64,000 nucleotides of DNA from an uncultured Kiloniellales bacterium (GCA_947258885.1 CAMYKD010000021.1:1-64000); one strand, 5' to 3'. Numbered from the stretch's first letter, positions 28,440 to 38,427 are shown. The notes: a model not told the origin generated them from the letters alone. Numbers and translations: made by a program.

Positions 28440-29153
28440 CTAGGGTACGAGCCGGTAGCCGCCGGGTTCCGTCACCAGGATCACGGCATTTGAGGGATCG
28501 GTTTCGATCTTCTGGCGCAACCGGTAGACATGGGTTTCCAGGGTGTGGGTGGTCACCCCGGCATTGTAACCCCAGACCTCGCCCAGGAGGGTTTCGCGTC
28601 CGACCACGAGATGGCCGCTGCGGTACAGGTACTTGAGGATCGCGGTTTCCTTCTCGGTCAGGCGAACCTTCTTCTTGGTCTCGCCATGGATCAGCATCTT
28701 GGCGCTGGGTCGGAAGGTGTAGGGACCGATGGTGAAGATCGCGTCCTCGCTCTGCTCGTGCTGGCGCAGCTGGGCGCGCAACCGGGCGAGCAACACGCCC
28801 AGGCGAAACGGCTTGGTGACGTAGTCGTTGGCCCCGGCATCGAGGCCCAGAATGGTATCCGCGTCCGATTCCGCCGCCGTCAACATGATGACCGGGGACT
28901 TGACGCCGCCGCGGCGCATCAACCGGCAGACCTCGCGGCCATCCATGTCCGGCAGGCCGACATCGAGCAGAATGGCGTCGAAGTACTCCCCCTTGGCGAG
29001 ATCCAGGGCACGCCCGCCATTGTCCGCCTCGACCGTCATGAACTCCTCGTGAAGCCGGAGCTGTTCGCTCAGGGACTCGCGCAGCGCGTCGTCGTCGTCT
29101 ACCAGCAAAATCTTCTTGCCGGTCACGCCGGCCAAGGCGCGGCCGCCGCTCAT
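28440..29153 (-). CDS. OmpR/PhoB-family response regulator, no adjacent histidine kinase
   Basis: KKILLVDDDDALRESL...DAILLDVGLPDMDGREVCRLMRRGGVKSPVIMLTA...ANDYVTKPF; winged helix RLTEKETAILKYLYRSG...HTLETHVYRLRQKIE. Confidence 0.92.
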   Translation of the reverse strand: MSGGRALAGVTGKKILLVDDDDALRESLSEQLRLHEEFMTVEADNGGRALDLAKGEYFDAILLDVGLPDMDGREVCRLMRRGGVKSPVIMLTAAESDADTILGLDAGANDYVTKPFRLGVLLARLRAQLRQHEQSEDAIFTIGPYTFRPSAKMLIHGETKKKVRLTEKETAILKYLYRSGHLVVGRETLLGEVWGYNAGVTTHTLETHVYRLRQKIETDPSNAVILVTEPGGYRLVP

Positions 29154-29337
29154 ACCCTCACCTGGCCCGGAGCGCGGCGCGTCCGCGGGCCCGTGGTCCC
29201 CGGGCATCGCTCATGTTCGACACATCCTGCCAAATTCAAACCCGGGTCCTCTCGGAAGCTGGCCTGCCTCACATATTAACATTCCACCCGATCCTCAGAT
29301 AACATCGGCGGGTGGCCGGTTCAAGCGGCGGGCGCGA

Positions 29338-30222
29338 TCAGGGGTCCGTGAGCACCAAGTTCGACGCTGCCGCAAACAGGCTGTGATCTCTCTCCCCCAG
29401 GGCGTCGATCGCCGTGAAGTGGTTTCGCCCGGGCAGCTCGACGACCGTCGCCGCCAGGCCCGCGTTCCGCCAGGCCGCGAGGTATTCCGCTTGTTGGCGG
29501 TGAAATTCCTCGGTTTCCTCGGACCCGACAGCCAGAATCAAAGAGACGGCGCGGGCCGGCGGGTGGTGTAGCGGCGTCATTCGGGCAGCCGTCTCCGCAT
29601 CGAGGTCGAGGACCGCCTGGTGGTAGCTGAGCCGGATCGGCTCCATGTCGTAGACCCCCGAGACCGAGCAACCGCCCTTCACCAGGTCCCCGGGCAGACC
29701 GGGCCCGACCGCCGGATCGGCCTGCCAGTCCGTCGCCAGCGCCATGGCGGTCAGGTGCCCGCCGGCCGAATGGCCGGCCAGGTAGAGGCGCCCGGGATCG
29801 ACGCCGTAGTCCGCCGCATTCCGGTAAAGCCATGCCAGGGCGCAACGAATCTGGCGCAGAATTTCGGCGACTCCCACGTGGGGCGCCAAGTCGTAGTTGA
29901 GCGACGCGAAGGCGATGCCCTGTTCCAGATAGGGCGGCGCAAGATAGCTGAAGTCGGACTTGTCGAGGGACTGCCAGTACCCGCCATGGATAAACGCCAG
30001 CAGGGGACTGCCGGCGCGCCTTTCGGGCACGAAGAGGTCGAGCCTCTGACCGGCGCTCGTCCCATAGGCGAGGTCGATGTGGCCGCCGAGACGCCGGCGC
30101 GCAGCGGCGCTGTCCTCGGCCCAGCGGGCGAAGTATTCGGCGTGTTCCGGCCAGCGCGCGCGGAGATTGAGCTGTCGGTCCAGCTCCTCTTGGTCGTAGC
30201 CGCGGAATACCTTGTGGGTCAT
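29338..30222 (-). CDS. Alpha/beta hydrolase (esterase / kynurenine-formamidase-like)
   Basis: LLAFIHGGYWQSLDKSDFSYLAPPYLEQGIAFASLNYDLAP...LYLAGHSAGGHLTAMAL. Confidence 0.85.
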   Translation of the reverse strand: MTHKVFRGYDQEELDRQLNLRARWPEHAEYFARWAEDSAAARRRLGGHIDLAYGTSAGQRLDLFVPERRAGSPLLAFIHGGYWQSLDKSDFSYLAPPYLEQGIAFASLNYDLAPHVGVAEILRQIRCALAWLYRNAADYGVDPGRLYLAGHSAGGHLTAMALATDWQADPAVGPGLPGDLVKGGCSVSGVYDMEPIRLSYHQAVLDLDAETAARMTPLHHPPARAVSLILAVGSEETEEFHRQQAEYLAAWRNAGLAATVVELPGRNHFTAIDALGERDHSLFAAASNLVLTDP

Positions 30223-30450
30223 CGCCGGGACCTCCTCGTATTTGTCCCCGGCCCGATCGCCGGGGCGCCTCTGGCCGTCGCGCCGACTTGAAAATCCTAT
30301 GGCGGCGGCCGATTTGCAACCACCGACGCGGGCCGGCAGGCTCGAGCCTGCCCCGCCGGGCCGCAGGCCGGCGGGCGCTATCGATCAATCCCTTGACGCA
30401 GATCGCCAAAGCTGACACGAAACCGCGGAACCCTTATAATATTCAGCACG

Positions 30451-31593
30451 ATGTCCGGATCACTGGCCAACCAGACCATCCTCGACGCCGCGGTCCTGCA
30501 GGCGGTCGACCGCGCCACGGCGGAGCTTCGGCGCGGCGGCATCGTGCTGGTCCGGGGGCCGGGCCGTACGGCGGCCTTGGTCCAGGCGGCCGAGGGGGCG
30601 ACGGCCGCCAATCTGAGTGCGATCCGGGATCTGTCGCAGGGCGCGCCCCTGTTGCTGCTGACCGTGCAGCGGGCGGCCGTGCTCGGCCTCGTCAAGGCGG
30701 CGCCGGTGCAGTCGGTCGGCGGCGTCATCGCGCTCGATCTCACCGGCATTCGGGCCGAGGCCGTGGCCGAACTGGCGGACCCGACCTGCCGCCGGAGCGC
30801 GTCCCTGGCCGCCAGCCCGCGGCTGACCGACGCGCCGGCCGGCCTGGACACGGCGGCGGTCGATCTGGCGAAGCTGGCCCGGTTGCTTCCGGCGGCGCTG
30901 TTCGTGCCCCTGCGCGGCTTGGTAGACCCGGAGGGCTGGGCGGCGGAGCAGGGCCTGCTTTCGGTCAGCGCATCGGGAATATCCGAGTACCGGTTTTCGG
31001 CCGCGCGCTCGCTGCAGCCGGTCGCGGAGGCCACCGTTCCGCTGGCGGGCGCCGAGGCCACCCGGATCGTCGCCTTCCGGCCGATCGACGGCGGATTCGA
31101 GCACCTCGCCGTCATCATCGGAACACCCGCTCCCGACCAGGCCGTGCTGACCCGGGTTCACTCGGAGTGCTTTACCGGGGACCTCCTGGGCAGCCTGCGC
31201 TGCGACTGCGGCGAACAGCTGCGCGGCGCCATTTCGTCGATCGCCGAGTCCGGGGCCGGCGTGCTGCTGTATCTGGCCCAGGAGGGCCGGGGCATCGGGC
31301 TGGTCAACAAGCTGCGGGCCTACCAGCTGCAGGATCAGGGCGCCGATACCCTCGAAGCCAATCAGCAGCTCGGCTTCGATGCGGACGAGCGCATCTACCT
31401 GCCGGCCGCGGAGATCCTGCGGCAGCTAGGGTTCCGCCGGGTCCGCCTGATGACCAACAATCCCGAGAAGGTGGCCGCCCTGACCCGCTGCGGCATCGCG
31501 GTCGAGGAACGGGTACCCCTGTCCTTTCCCTCCAACGGTCACAACGACTTCTATCTGGCGACGAAAGTCCGGCGGTTCGGGCATTTCACCTGA
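30451..31593 (+). CDS. ribA: GTP cyclohydrolase II with an N-terminal extension of about 190 aa
   Basis: LTRVHSECFTGDLLGSLRCDCGEQLRGAI...LYLAQEGRGIGLVNKLRAYQLQDQGADTLEANQQLGF...LMTNNPEKVAAL. Confidence 0.92.
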   Translation: MSGSLANQTILDAAVLQAVDRATAELRRGGIVLVRGPGRTAALVQAAEGATAANLSAIRDLSQGAPLLLLTVQRAAVLGLVKAAPVQSVGGVIALDLTGIRAEAVAELADPTCRRSASLAASPRLTDAPAGLDTAAVDLAKLARLLPAALFVPLRGLVDPEGWAAEQGLLSVSASGISEYRFSAARSLQPVAEATVPLAGAEATRIVAFRPIDGGFEHLAVIIGTPAPDQAVLTRVHSECFTGDLLGSLRCDCGEQLRGAISSIAESGAGVLLYLAQEGRGIGLVNKLRAYQLQDQGADTLEANQQLGFDADERIYLPAAEILRQLGFRRVRLMTNNPEKVAALTRCGIAVEERVPLSFPSNGHNDFYLATKVRRFGHFT

Positions 31594-31673
31594 CCGGCGC
31601 ATAATGGAACCGCTGTCAGAATCGCGTTCGGACTGGATTCGTCCCCGGGTCATCTGCGCTAAATACGTTAAAT

Positions 31674-31686
31674 AGGGTCAGACCCT
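31674..31686. repeat. AGGGTCAGACCCT palindrome
   Basis: Sequence ttaaatAGGGTCAGACCCTaattt; inverted repeat around a central A. Confidence 0.6.
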
Positions 31687-31704
31687 AATTTCGATAGGGC
31701 GGCG

Positions 31705-32137
31705 ATGGACCTGATGATCGCGCGCGAGGGAGACGGCGTCACGCCGGCCGGCTGCTGGCCGCTGAGACGGGTGCTGTACCGCGCCGACCGCCCTGGCGGC
31801 GCCGGTCGTGGGCCTCGGCCTGCCGGTGGCGGAGATCGGGCCCGAGGACGGCTGGTGCGACGATCCCACGGACGCCCGGTACAACCGGCCGGTCCGGCTG
31901 CCCTATCCGGGCCGGCACGAGCGCCTGTGGCGCGACGACGGGATCTACGACGTCGTCGTGGTGCTGGGGCACAACGACGCGCCGCCCCGGCCCGGCGCCG
32001 GCAGCGCCGCGTCCCTGCACGTCGCCCGCCCCGGTTATGGGCCGACCGAGGGCTGCGTGGCGCTGGCGCTGGACCATCTTCTGATTCTGCTGCGCGAAGC
32101 GGGCCCCGAAAGCCGCGTCTGCGTCGAAGCCGATTGA
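31705..32137 (+). pseudogene. L,D-transpeptidase (YkuD family), frameshifted and apparently N-terminally truncated
   Basis: MDLMIAREGDGVTPAGCWPLRRVLYRADR in one frame continues as LGLPVAEIGPEDGWCDDPTDARYNRPVRLPYPGRHERLWRDDGIYDVVVVLGHNDAP...HVARPGYGPTEGCVALAL in another. Removing one C near 31792 joins them (YRADRLAAPVVGLGLPVAEIG). Confidence 0.75.
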
Positions 32138-32147
32138 GTTGCCGGGC

Positions 32148-32834
32148 TCAGCGCGGCGGGCGGGGGCCGAATATGGCGGTGCCGACCCGCACGTGGGTCG
32201 CGCCGAAGCGAATCGCGGTCTCGAAGTCGTCGCTCATGCCCATCGACAGCTTGGCGAGCCCGTTGCGCCGGGCGATCTCGCGCAGCAGCGCGAAATGCAG
32301 CGCCGGCTCCTCGTCGAGCGGCGGAATGCACATCAGACCCTCGACGGGCAGGGCGAGCTCGTCGCGGGCTAGGGCGATCAGGGCGTCCGCCTCGGCGGGG
32401 GCAACCCCCGCCTTCTGGGGCTCCTCGCCGGTATTCACCTGGATGAAGCAGGCCGGGCGGCGGCCGCGCGCGGCCATCTCCTTGGCGAGCGTCCGGGCCA
32501 GCTTCGGCCGGTCGAGGGTCTCGATGACGTCGAACAGGGCGACCGCGACACGCGCCTTGTTGGTCTGCAGCGGCCCGATCAGATGGAGCACCAGATCCGG
32601 ATGGCCCGCCTTCAAGGCCGGGAACTTCGCCTCGGCCTCCTGGACCCGGTTCTCGCCGAAGACCCGGTGGCCGGCGGCCAGCGCCGCCTCGACCCGCTCC
32701 GCCGGGTGGAGCTTGCCGACCGCCACCAGGGTGACCTCGCCCGGATCGCGACCCGCAGCACGCGCGGCCTCGGCGATCCTTCCTCGGACTCGGGCGAGGT
32801 TATCTGCGACGGATACCGGTTCGACCGTGGTCAT
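32148..32834 (-). CDS. YggS-family PLP homeostasis protein
   Basis: VTLVAVGKLHPAERVEAALAAGHRVFGENRVQEAEAKF...LHLIGPLQTNKARVA...LSMGMSDDFETAIRFGATHVRVGTAIFGPR. Confidence 0.94.
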   Translation of the reverse strand: MTTVEPVSVADNLARVRGRIAEAARAAGRDPGEVTLVAVGKLHPAERVEAALAAGHRVFGENRVQEAEAKFPALKAGHPDLVLHLIGPLQTNKARVAVALFDVIETLDRPKLARTLAKEMAARGRRPACFIQVNTGEEPQKAGVAPAEADALIALARDELALPVEGLMCIPPLDEEPALHFALLREIARRNGLAKLSMGMSDDFETAIRFGATHVRVGTAIFGPRPPR

Positions 32835-33106
32835 GATCCGGCTCTCTTCCCTCCTCCATGGCCGCTGGGTGTCCACCAGAAGCGAACCTACCGGGCCTGA
32901 CAGCCAACCGCAACGAAAGCCACGCCGGCGGTGAGGTTATGCGGCGTTTCGGTCATCTCGAGCCGGACGGCACGCTGTGTGACGGCTGACAGGTCGCGGT
33001 GGACTGACAAGGGCCTGGGGAAAGGATTTCGGTAGCCAAGGCGGTGCCGGCTTGGCTATCCATTAGGCCTTGCGATAGATAGACGGCCGCAAACCGGGAT
33101 ACCGCC

Positions 33107-35107
33107 ATGAGCTCCAAATCGCGCCGACGCCGAAACCCATTCGGCCAAGCAGCCCCGAGCGCCAGAGGCGCGCGGCCTCGACAGGCGGCTGGACTCTCGG
33201 CAGGGCTCCGCTGTCACAAGGCTGGTGATCTTCAAGGGGCCGAAAGGCTGTATCGGTCGGTCCTGAGCCACGACCCAAGCAACGGCGACGCTCTGAACCT
33301 GCTGGGCGTCATCGCCATGCAGACCGGACGACCCGCGGAAGCAGCCGGTTTGGTCGGCCGTGCGGTCCAGGTGGACAGCAGGAATCCGGAGTTCCACTAC
33401 AACCTGGGGATGGCGTACCTCGGCCTGGGCAGCCGTGGCGAAGCGATCAAGTGTTTTCGCCAGGCGATATCGCTGCGTCCCGATTACGCCGACGCCCTGA
33501 TCAACCTGGGGAATCTCCTCCTCAACGCGGGGGAGCTGGACGAGGCGGAAGCGTGTTATCGGAAGGCCGCCAAGTTGGTTCCCGCAAATCCAACGATACA
33601 AAACAACCTGGGAACCGTGTTGATGGCCAAAGAGGCCGCGGAGGAGGCTGAGCCCTACTTCCGGCAGGCGCTAAAGCTCAAGTCCGATTTCGCCGAAGCG
33701 CACAACGGTCTTGGCTTGGCCCTCTACATGCGGGGCCGATTCGACGAGGCACTCGAGAGCTTTCGGGCGGCGCTCCGCTGCAATCCCGATTACGCTCAGG
33801 CTTGCAACAACTTGGGTAACGCCTACTTCGACATGAATGAGCTCGAGAACGCCGAGACATACCTGCGCAAAGCGATCGATCTTAAACCGGACTATGCCCA
33901 AGCGCGGCTCAAGCTGGCGCGCGTTTTCATCGAGCTGGACGATTTCGAGCCCGCCCTGGAGATCTATGATGGCTTTCTGGCGGGCAACCCGGAGTCGGAG
34001 CAGGCCTGGGCCGGGAAGGCGAACCTTCTGGACCGAATGGGGCACACCCAGGATGCATACGACATCGTCCGCGACTTCGCCGCGGACACGCCGCCGCCCT
34101 CGAGCATGGTCCGACTCTATGCGATCATGGCAAGCAGGGAGCACCGCCAAACGGAGGTGGCATCCGAGCTCGAGGACATGCTCGTCATGTCCGGCCAGCC
34201 GGAGGAGCGGAAGCGCATGCTGCGCTTCACCCTCGGCAAGCTGTATGACGAGCTTGGCAGGTTCGACGAAGCCTTCACACATTACGAGGCCGGGAACCGG
34301 CTCCGCCCGTCGCCATTCGATCCGGAGACGTCGATGGATTACATGGATCGGATCATCGAGTTCTTCTCGGCCGAGCGGCTTGCGGAACTCCCGCGCGCCG
34401 ACAACCGCTCCGAGCTGCCCGTCTTCATCGTCGGCATGCCGCGGTCGGGAACAAGCCTGGTCGAACAGATCCTATCCTGTCATCGGGATGTCCATGCGGC
34501 CGGGGAGCTGAGGGATATCGGAAAGCTGGCCAAAGACCTTGGGCTCAGGTTTCAAAAGGAAGTCGACGGCGCGGACGGTCCGCCAGGCCTGGACAGGGAG
34601 TCCCTGAATGCCGCGGCGAGCCGGCATCTCGAGAGGCTTCACAAACAAGTCGGAAAGGCAACGCGGTTGACCGACAAGATGCCGTCGAACTTCCTGCATC
34701 TCGGACTGATCGCGCTGCTGTTTCCGCGCGCGCGGGTCATTCACTGCCTACGCGACCCGATCGACACCTGCCTGTCCTGCTATTTTCAGACGGGCCTCTA
34801 CTACCGCCGCTACGAGCGGCTTGTCGCGCACTGGAAGAAGGTGCTCGACCGGCCGATGTTGGAGGTTCGCTACGAGGAGCATGTCGCCGACCCCGAGCGG
34901 GTCTGTCGCGAAATGCTGGACTTCCTGGGGCTGGACTGGGACCCGGCCTGTCTGCGTTTTCACGAGTCGCGCCGCTTCACGAAGACGGCGAGCAAGGACC
35001 AGGTGCGAAAGCCGATCTACACCTCGTCATCGGGCCGCTGGCAAAACTATGAACGGCATCTGGCGCCCCTGATGGAAGCCCTTTCCAGGCCGGATGGGCG
35101 CAGCTAG
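33107..35107 (+). CDS. TPR-repeat sulfotransferase
   Basis: N-terminal tandem TPRs (AEAHNGLGLALYMRGRFDEALESFRAALRCNPDYAQACNNLGNAYFDMNELENAE); C-terminal VFIVGMPRSGTSLVEQILSCHRDVHAAGEL PAPS-binding motif and TRLTDKMPSNFLHLGLIALLFPRARVIHCLRDPIDTCLSCYF. Confidence 0.93.
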   Translation: MSSKSRRRRNPFGQAAPSARGARPRQAAGLSAGLRCHKAGDLQGAERLYRSVLSHDPSNGDALNLLGVIAMQTGRPAEAAGLVGRAVQVDSRNPEFHYNLGMAYLGLGSRGEAIKCFRQAISLRPDYADALINLGNLLLNAGELDEAEACYRKAAKLVPANPTIQNNLGTVLMAKEAAEEAEPYFRQALKLKSDFAEAHNGLGLALYMRGRFDEALESFRAALRCNPDYAQACNNLGNAYFDMNELENAETYLRKAIDLKPDYAQARLKLARVFIELDDFEPALEIYDGFLAGNPESEQAWAGKANLLDRMGHTQDAYDIVRDFAADTPPPSSMVRLYAIMASREHRQTEVASELEDMLVMSGQPEERKRMLRFTLGKLYDELGRFDEAFTHYEAGNRLRPSPFDPETSMDYMDRIIEFFSAERLAELPRADNRSELPVFIVGMPRSGTSLVEQILSCHRDVHAAGELRDIGKLAKDLGLRFQKEVDGADGPPGLDRESLNAAASRHLERLHKQVGKATRLTDKMPSNFLHLGLIALLFPRARVIHCLRDPIDTCLSCYFQTGLYYRRYERLVAHWKKVLDRPMLEVRYEEHVADPERVCREMLDFLGLDWDPACLRFHESRRFTKTASKDQVRKPIYTSSSGRWQNYERHLAPLMEALSRPDGRS

Positions 35108-35155
35108 ATCGGCGGATCAAGGTCCGGGGGCCGGAGACCCGTTTCATCGAGCCCC

Positions 35156-36013
35156 TCAGTAGCCTTTGGGGATGTAACCGAAGCGGCTCATCTGTTCGCG
35201 GTGCCGGTCGACGATGGCCCGGACCTGCTCGGGCGTCAGCTTGTCCTTCCATTGGTCCTTCTTGCCGGCACGGAAGAACCGGCGCGAGTTCTCGCTCCGC
35301 TCCTTGAAGCCGGCCCTGTCTTCCTGGCTTTTCAAGCTTTTGAAGGAGGAGAAGCGGATCGCCTTCGACAGCCGCGCGCGCGGCGGCTTGAGGCCGAGAA
35401 ACCTAGCCGTCCGCCCGAAGGTCTTGAACGGTGTGTCGAGCATGTCCTCGTAGCGGAGCACCAACAGCTGGGAATTGGGTTGCTGGGTCCAGCTCCTGAC
35501 GTGCATCGACCACGAGCCGATGAACTGCCTGACATGCCCTTCCGTCGGCGAGCTCAGTCCATCGTCACGCGCCATCGCCTCTAGCGCCTTGTCGACGCTC
35601 AGGCCGAAATGGTCGGCAAAGGACAGGACGACGTCCAGCGGGTTGCGCACGACATAGATCGCACCCGCCGTGCAGTCCATGGTGATGAGGGGGACGCCGC
35701 GGCTCTCGCCAAGGTAGGAGTGGGTCTTGACGAAGACCGAATCGGGATGCGCCGTCATCATCGCCCGGTGGGCCTTCGGGCGAAGCTCGGCCAAATCCTC
35801 GGGACTCAGCTGGTCCGGCGGCTTGCCGGTGAGGGGGCGATACCAGGCCGCGTGGGAATCGCCCAGGGTGAAGCTATCGATCTCGTTGATGTTCATGGGC
35901 TTGGCCGGCGCGCGCAGAAGGTTGTGCAGAAAGGCGCGCAGCCAGGTGTTGCCCGACTTCGGGTAGGAGGCCAGCCAGACGAGAGCGCCCATCGCCGTTT
36001 CCGGTACTGCCAT
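35156..36013 (-). CDS. Sulfotransferase domain protein
   Basis: LVWLASYPKSGNTWLRAFLHNLL (PAPS 5'-phosphosulfate loop), GAIYVVRNPLDVVLSFADHFG (3'-phosphate motif), FRAGKKDQWKDKLT. Confidence 0.92.
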   Translation of the reverse strand: MAVPETAMGALVWLASYPKSGNTWLRAFLHNLLRAPAKPMNINEIDSFTLGDSHAAWYRPLTGKPPDQLSPEDLAELRPKAHRAMMTAHPDSVFVKTHSYLGESRGVPLITMDCTAGAIYVVRNPLDVVLSFADHFGLSVDKALEAMARDDGLSSPTEGHVRQFIGSWSMHVRSWTQQPNSQLLVLRYEDMLDTPFKTFGRTARFLGLKPPRARLSKAIRFSSFKSLKSQEDRAGFKERSENSRRFFRAGKKDQWKDKLTPEQVRAIVDRHREQMSRFGYIPKGY

Positions 36014-36090
36014 TCTCGAGGGCCGAGGCGGTTCCCGGCCGCGCCGAAGGTATTGGAGGCCCGGACATCTGGCAATGCAGAAAACCGCGG

Positions 36091-36126
36091 CGCAGAAAAG
36101 AAGAGGGCGGGTCGATGCCCGCCCTC
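36091..36126 (-). terminator. Rho-independent-like terminator after the porin gene
   Basis: GAGGGCGGG-tcgatg-CCCGCCCTC; on the minus strand followed by a T-rich tract (tcttcttttc). Confidence 0.65.
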
Positions 36127-36165
36127 CAGGTTCGCAGATACTGCGAGGTTTGACTTGGTGCCGAC

Positions 36166-37296
36166 CTAGAACGACAGCATCGAGCCGATCGCGAAAGCCA
36201 CGCCGTCGGTGTCTTGGTCGCTCCCGGCAGCGGCGCTGGCAACCTCGTTTTCCTCGTCGAAATACTGGACGGAGCCGACCAGCTTGACGCCGGGACCCAT
36301 GGCGTAGGACATCCCGACCTCGAAGTGGTCCTCCGTGTCGTCGAAGGACCCCCACTCGGTATTGGAGTGGAGATACGTGACGCTGACGCCCCACGGGCCG
36401 GTCTCGTAGCTGGCGCCCACGTCCCACGCGTCGGTGTCGTTGTCGACATTGTCGAGCCCGTTGTTCGAAGTGTGCCAGGATCCGCCCACCGTGAACCCGG
36501 CGAAGCCGACGTTCACGCCGAAGCCAAACTCCTGGAGGTCCTCGAACTCCGTCAAGTCGGTGCCCACTGGTCCGTCTTCTTCCGACTGACCTAAGACGTA
36601 GCCGCCGGAGACCGCGATGTCGATGTTATCGATGGTCTGGACGTAGTTCACGCCGATACCGATGAAGTCGGAAAAGTCGCCGTGTTGGTCGTCGACGCTG
36701 AGCCCCGACGACTGCCGGTCGCCGCCCCGGGCGTCGATGTTCGGCGTATAGCTGACGCCAAGCTGGAAGCCCGAGAAGCGCGGCGTGAAGTAGGTGAGCT
36801 TGTTGGCGTCGCTCGTGTCCACGTCCATCACGGTGGCGGTGCCGGCACCACCCAATCCGCCAGCCGTCGTACCGCGGCTTTCGAACAGGAAGATGTTCGG
36901 GGAGTTGACGCCCAGGGACACGGAGGGCGCTGTATAGCCCATGAGATAGGGCGCCGAGTTCTCCGAGCCGATCAACGCGCGGCCGAAGCTGCCCTCAATA
37001 ATCGCGAAGGATTCGTCGATCACATCTCCCTGTGTTTTCCCCTCGAGCTGGATGTTGACGCCGAAGGTGATGCCGTTGTCCAGCGTCGTCGAGCCGGTGA
37101 AGTGGACCTCGCCCTCCTGACGGATGGCGTTCGGATGCCAGTCGACGCCCGCGGGCTCGTCCTGGTCGGTAAAGGACGCTACCGTCTGCCAGTAGCCGCT
37201 CAGGCCAAGCTTGATCTTCTCCGCGGCGGATGCCGGGGAGGCCATCAAAGCGCCGGCCGCGATCAGGGCCGTCGTGCCGTATAGTGCCTTTTTCAT
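36166..37296 (-). CDS. Gram-negative porin
   Basis: Signal peptide MKKALYGTTALIAAGALMASPASA; alternating amphipathic beta-strands; C-terminal aromatic (IGSMLSF). Confidence 0.9.
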   Translation of the reverse strand: MKKALYGTTALIAAGALMASPASAAEKIKLGLSGYWQTVASFTDQDEPAGVDWHPNAIRQEGEVHFTGSTTLDNGITFGVNIQLEGKTQGDVIDESFAIIEGSFGRALIGSENSAPYLMGYTAPSVSLGVNSPNIFLFESRGTTAGGLGGAGTATVMDVDTSDANKLTYFTPRFSGFQLGVSYTPNIDARGGDRQSSGLSVDDQHGDFSDFIGIGVNYVQTIDNIDIAVSGGYVLGQSEEDGPVGTDLTEFEDLQEFGFGVNVGFAGFTVGGSWHTSNNGLDNVDNDTDAWDVGASYETGPWGVSVTYLHSNTEWGSFDDTEDHFEVGMSYAMGPGVKLVGSVQYFDEENEVASAAAGSDQDTDGVAFAIGSMLSF

Positions 37297-37575
37297 AGCT
37301 CCTAAGCCTCTCTAGGTTAAGACTGAACCAAGGTTTCCGCGACCCGCCCTCGACCGGAAACTTCTCCCAACAAGCCCTTGGGACGACCCGACCGGCAGGT
37401 GCGCGCAAACCGCCCCCCGCAAGGAGACAGAAAGCCAAGGCATAAGGCCCGAAAAGCAGGCCGCGGGTCAAGCGAACCGGGGCCTTGTGAGTGACATTTG
37501 ATCATCACTGTGGCTGATTTATCACACCGTTTCCCCGCACAGGTTCGGCCCGGCTCGACGGCTGCGGCGCGCCGG

Positions 37576-38427
37576 TCAGCGGGCCGGTTTGCCGCTCCGG
37601 GCGAGATATCCCATCTCGACCATCACGTCGCGGTGTCTTGCGATCAGGGTCTCGGCCTGCGCCTCGGTCAGGACTTTGCGCCAGGCGCCGGTCTGTCCGG
37701 CCCGGAAGAAGGACGATTTGCCGTCGGGCCGCGATTCGACGAACCCGGTCGTCCGCTCCTGGCCGGAAAGCTCGCGGAACGAGCTGAAACCGATCGCCCG
37801 CTTCAAGCGCGCCCGGTCCTTCGGCAAGCCGAGAAACCCGATCAGGCGGCCGAAGGCCTTGTTCGGCTCGCCGAGCATATCCTCGTAGCGCAGCAGATGC
37901 GGCGCCCGGCCGGGCGCCTCGGTCCAGCTTCTGACATGATGCGACCAGGAGCTCAGGTACTGCCGGTGCAAACCGGAGGAAGACGGCAGGACGTAGTCAT
38001 CGCTGCAGAGGGAGTCCACGGCGCGGGCATAGGTCACCTGGTAGTGGTGCGCGAAGGACACCGCGACATCCAAGGGATTGCGCACGACATAGACCGCCCC
38101 CGCCGTGGCCGAGGGCGTGATCAAGGGCACGTCGTCGATGTTCCCTAACACGCTGTGGGTCTTGACGAAGACCTCTTGCGGCCGCGAGCGGGCCAACCAC
38201 TCGTGCACCCTCGGCCGCAGCCTGTTGAAATCCGCGTCGGCGAGGTCGCGCGCCGTCTTTCCCGTGAGCTGCTCGTAGTGCAGGATCAGGTTGTCGCCCA
38301 GAACATGCTCAGGCAGGTCGTTGATCGGAACCGGAGTCGCGGCATTCGTGACATAGTTCGCCAGGAACGCCCTGAGCCAGGTGTTGCCGGACTTCGGGTA
38401 GGACGCCAACCAGATGATGCCGGGCAC
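37576..38427 (-). CDS. Sulfotransferase domain protein, paralog of 35156-36013
   Basis: GIIWLASYPKSGNTWLRAFLANYV...GAVYVVRNPLDVAVSFAHHYQ...FFRAGQTGAWRKVLT; GTG start inferred. Confidence 0.9.
   Translation of the reverse strand: MPGIIWLASYPKSGNTWLRAFLANYVTNAATPVPINDLPEHVLGDNLILHYEQLTGKTARDLADADFNRLRPRVHEWLARSRPQEVFVKTHSVLGNIDDVPLITPSATAGAVYVVRNPLDVAVSFAHHYQVTYARAVDSLCSDDYVLPSSSGLHRQYLSSWSHHVRSWTEAPGRAPHLLRYEDMLGEPNKAFGRLIGFLGLPKDRARLKRAIGFSSFRELSGQERTTGFVESRPDGKSSFFRAGQTGAWRKVLTEAQAETLIARHRDVMVEMGYLARSGKPAR

Noticed and set aside
36166-37296. Porin as part of a novel sulfation secretion channel
   Set aside because: The sequence is an ordinary signal-peptide general porin with its own terminator; only its position between sulfotransferases is unusual.
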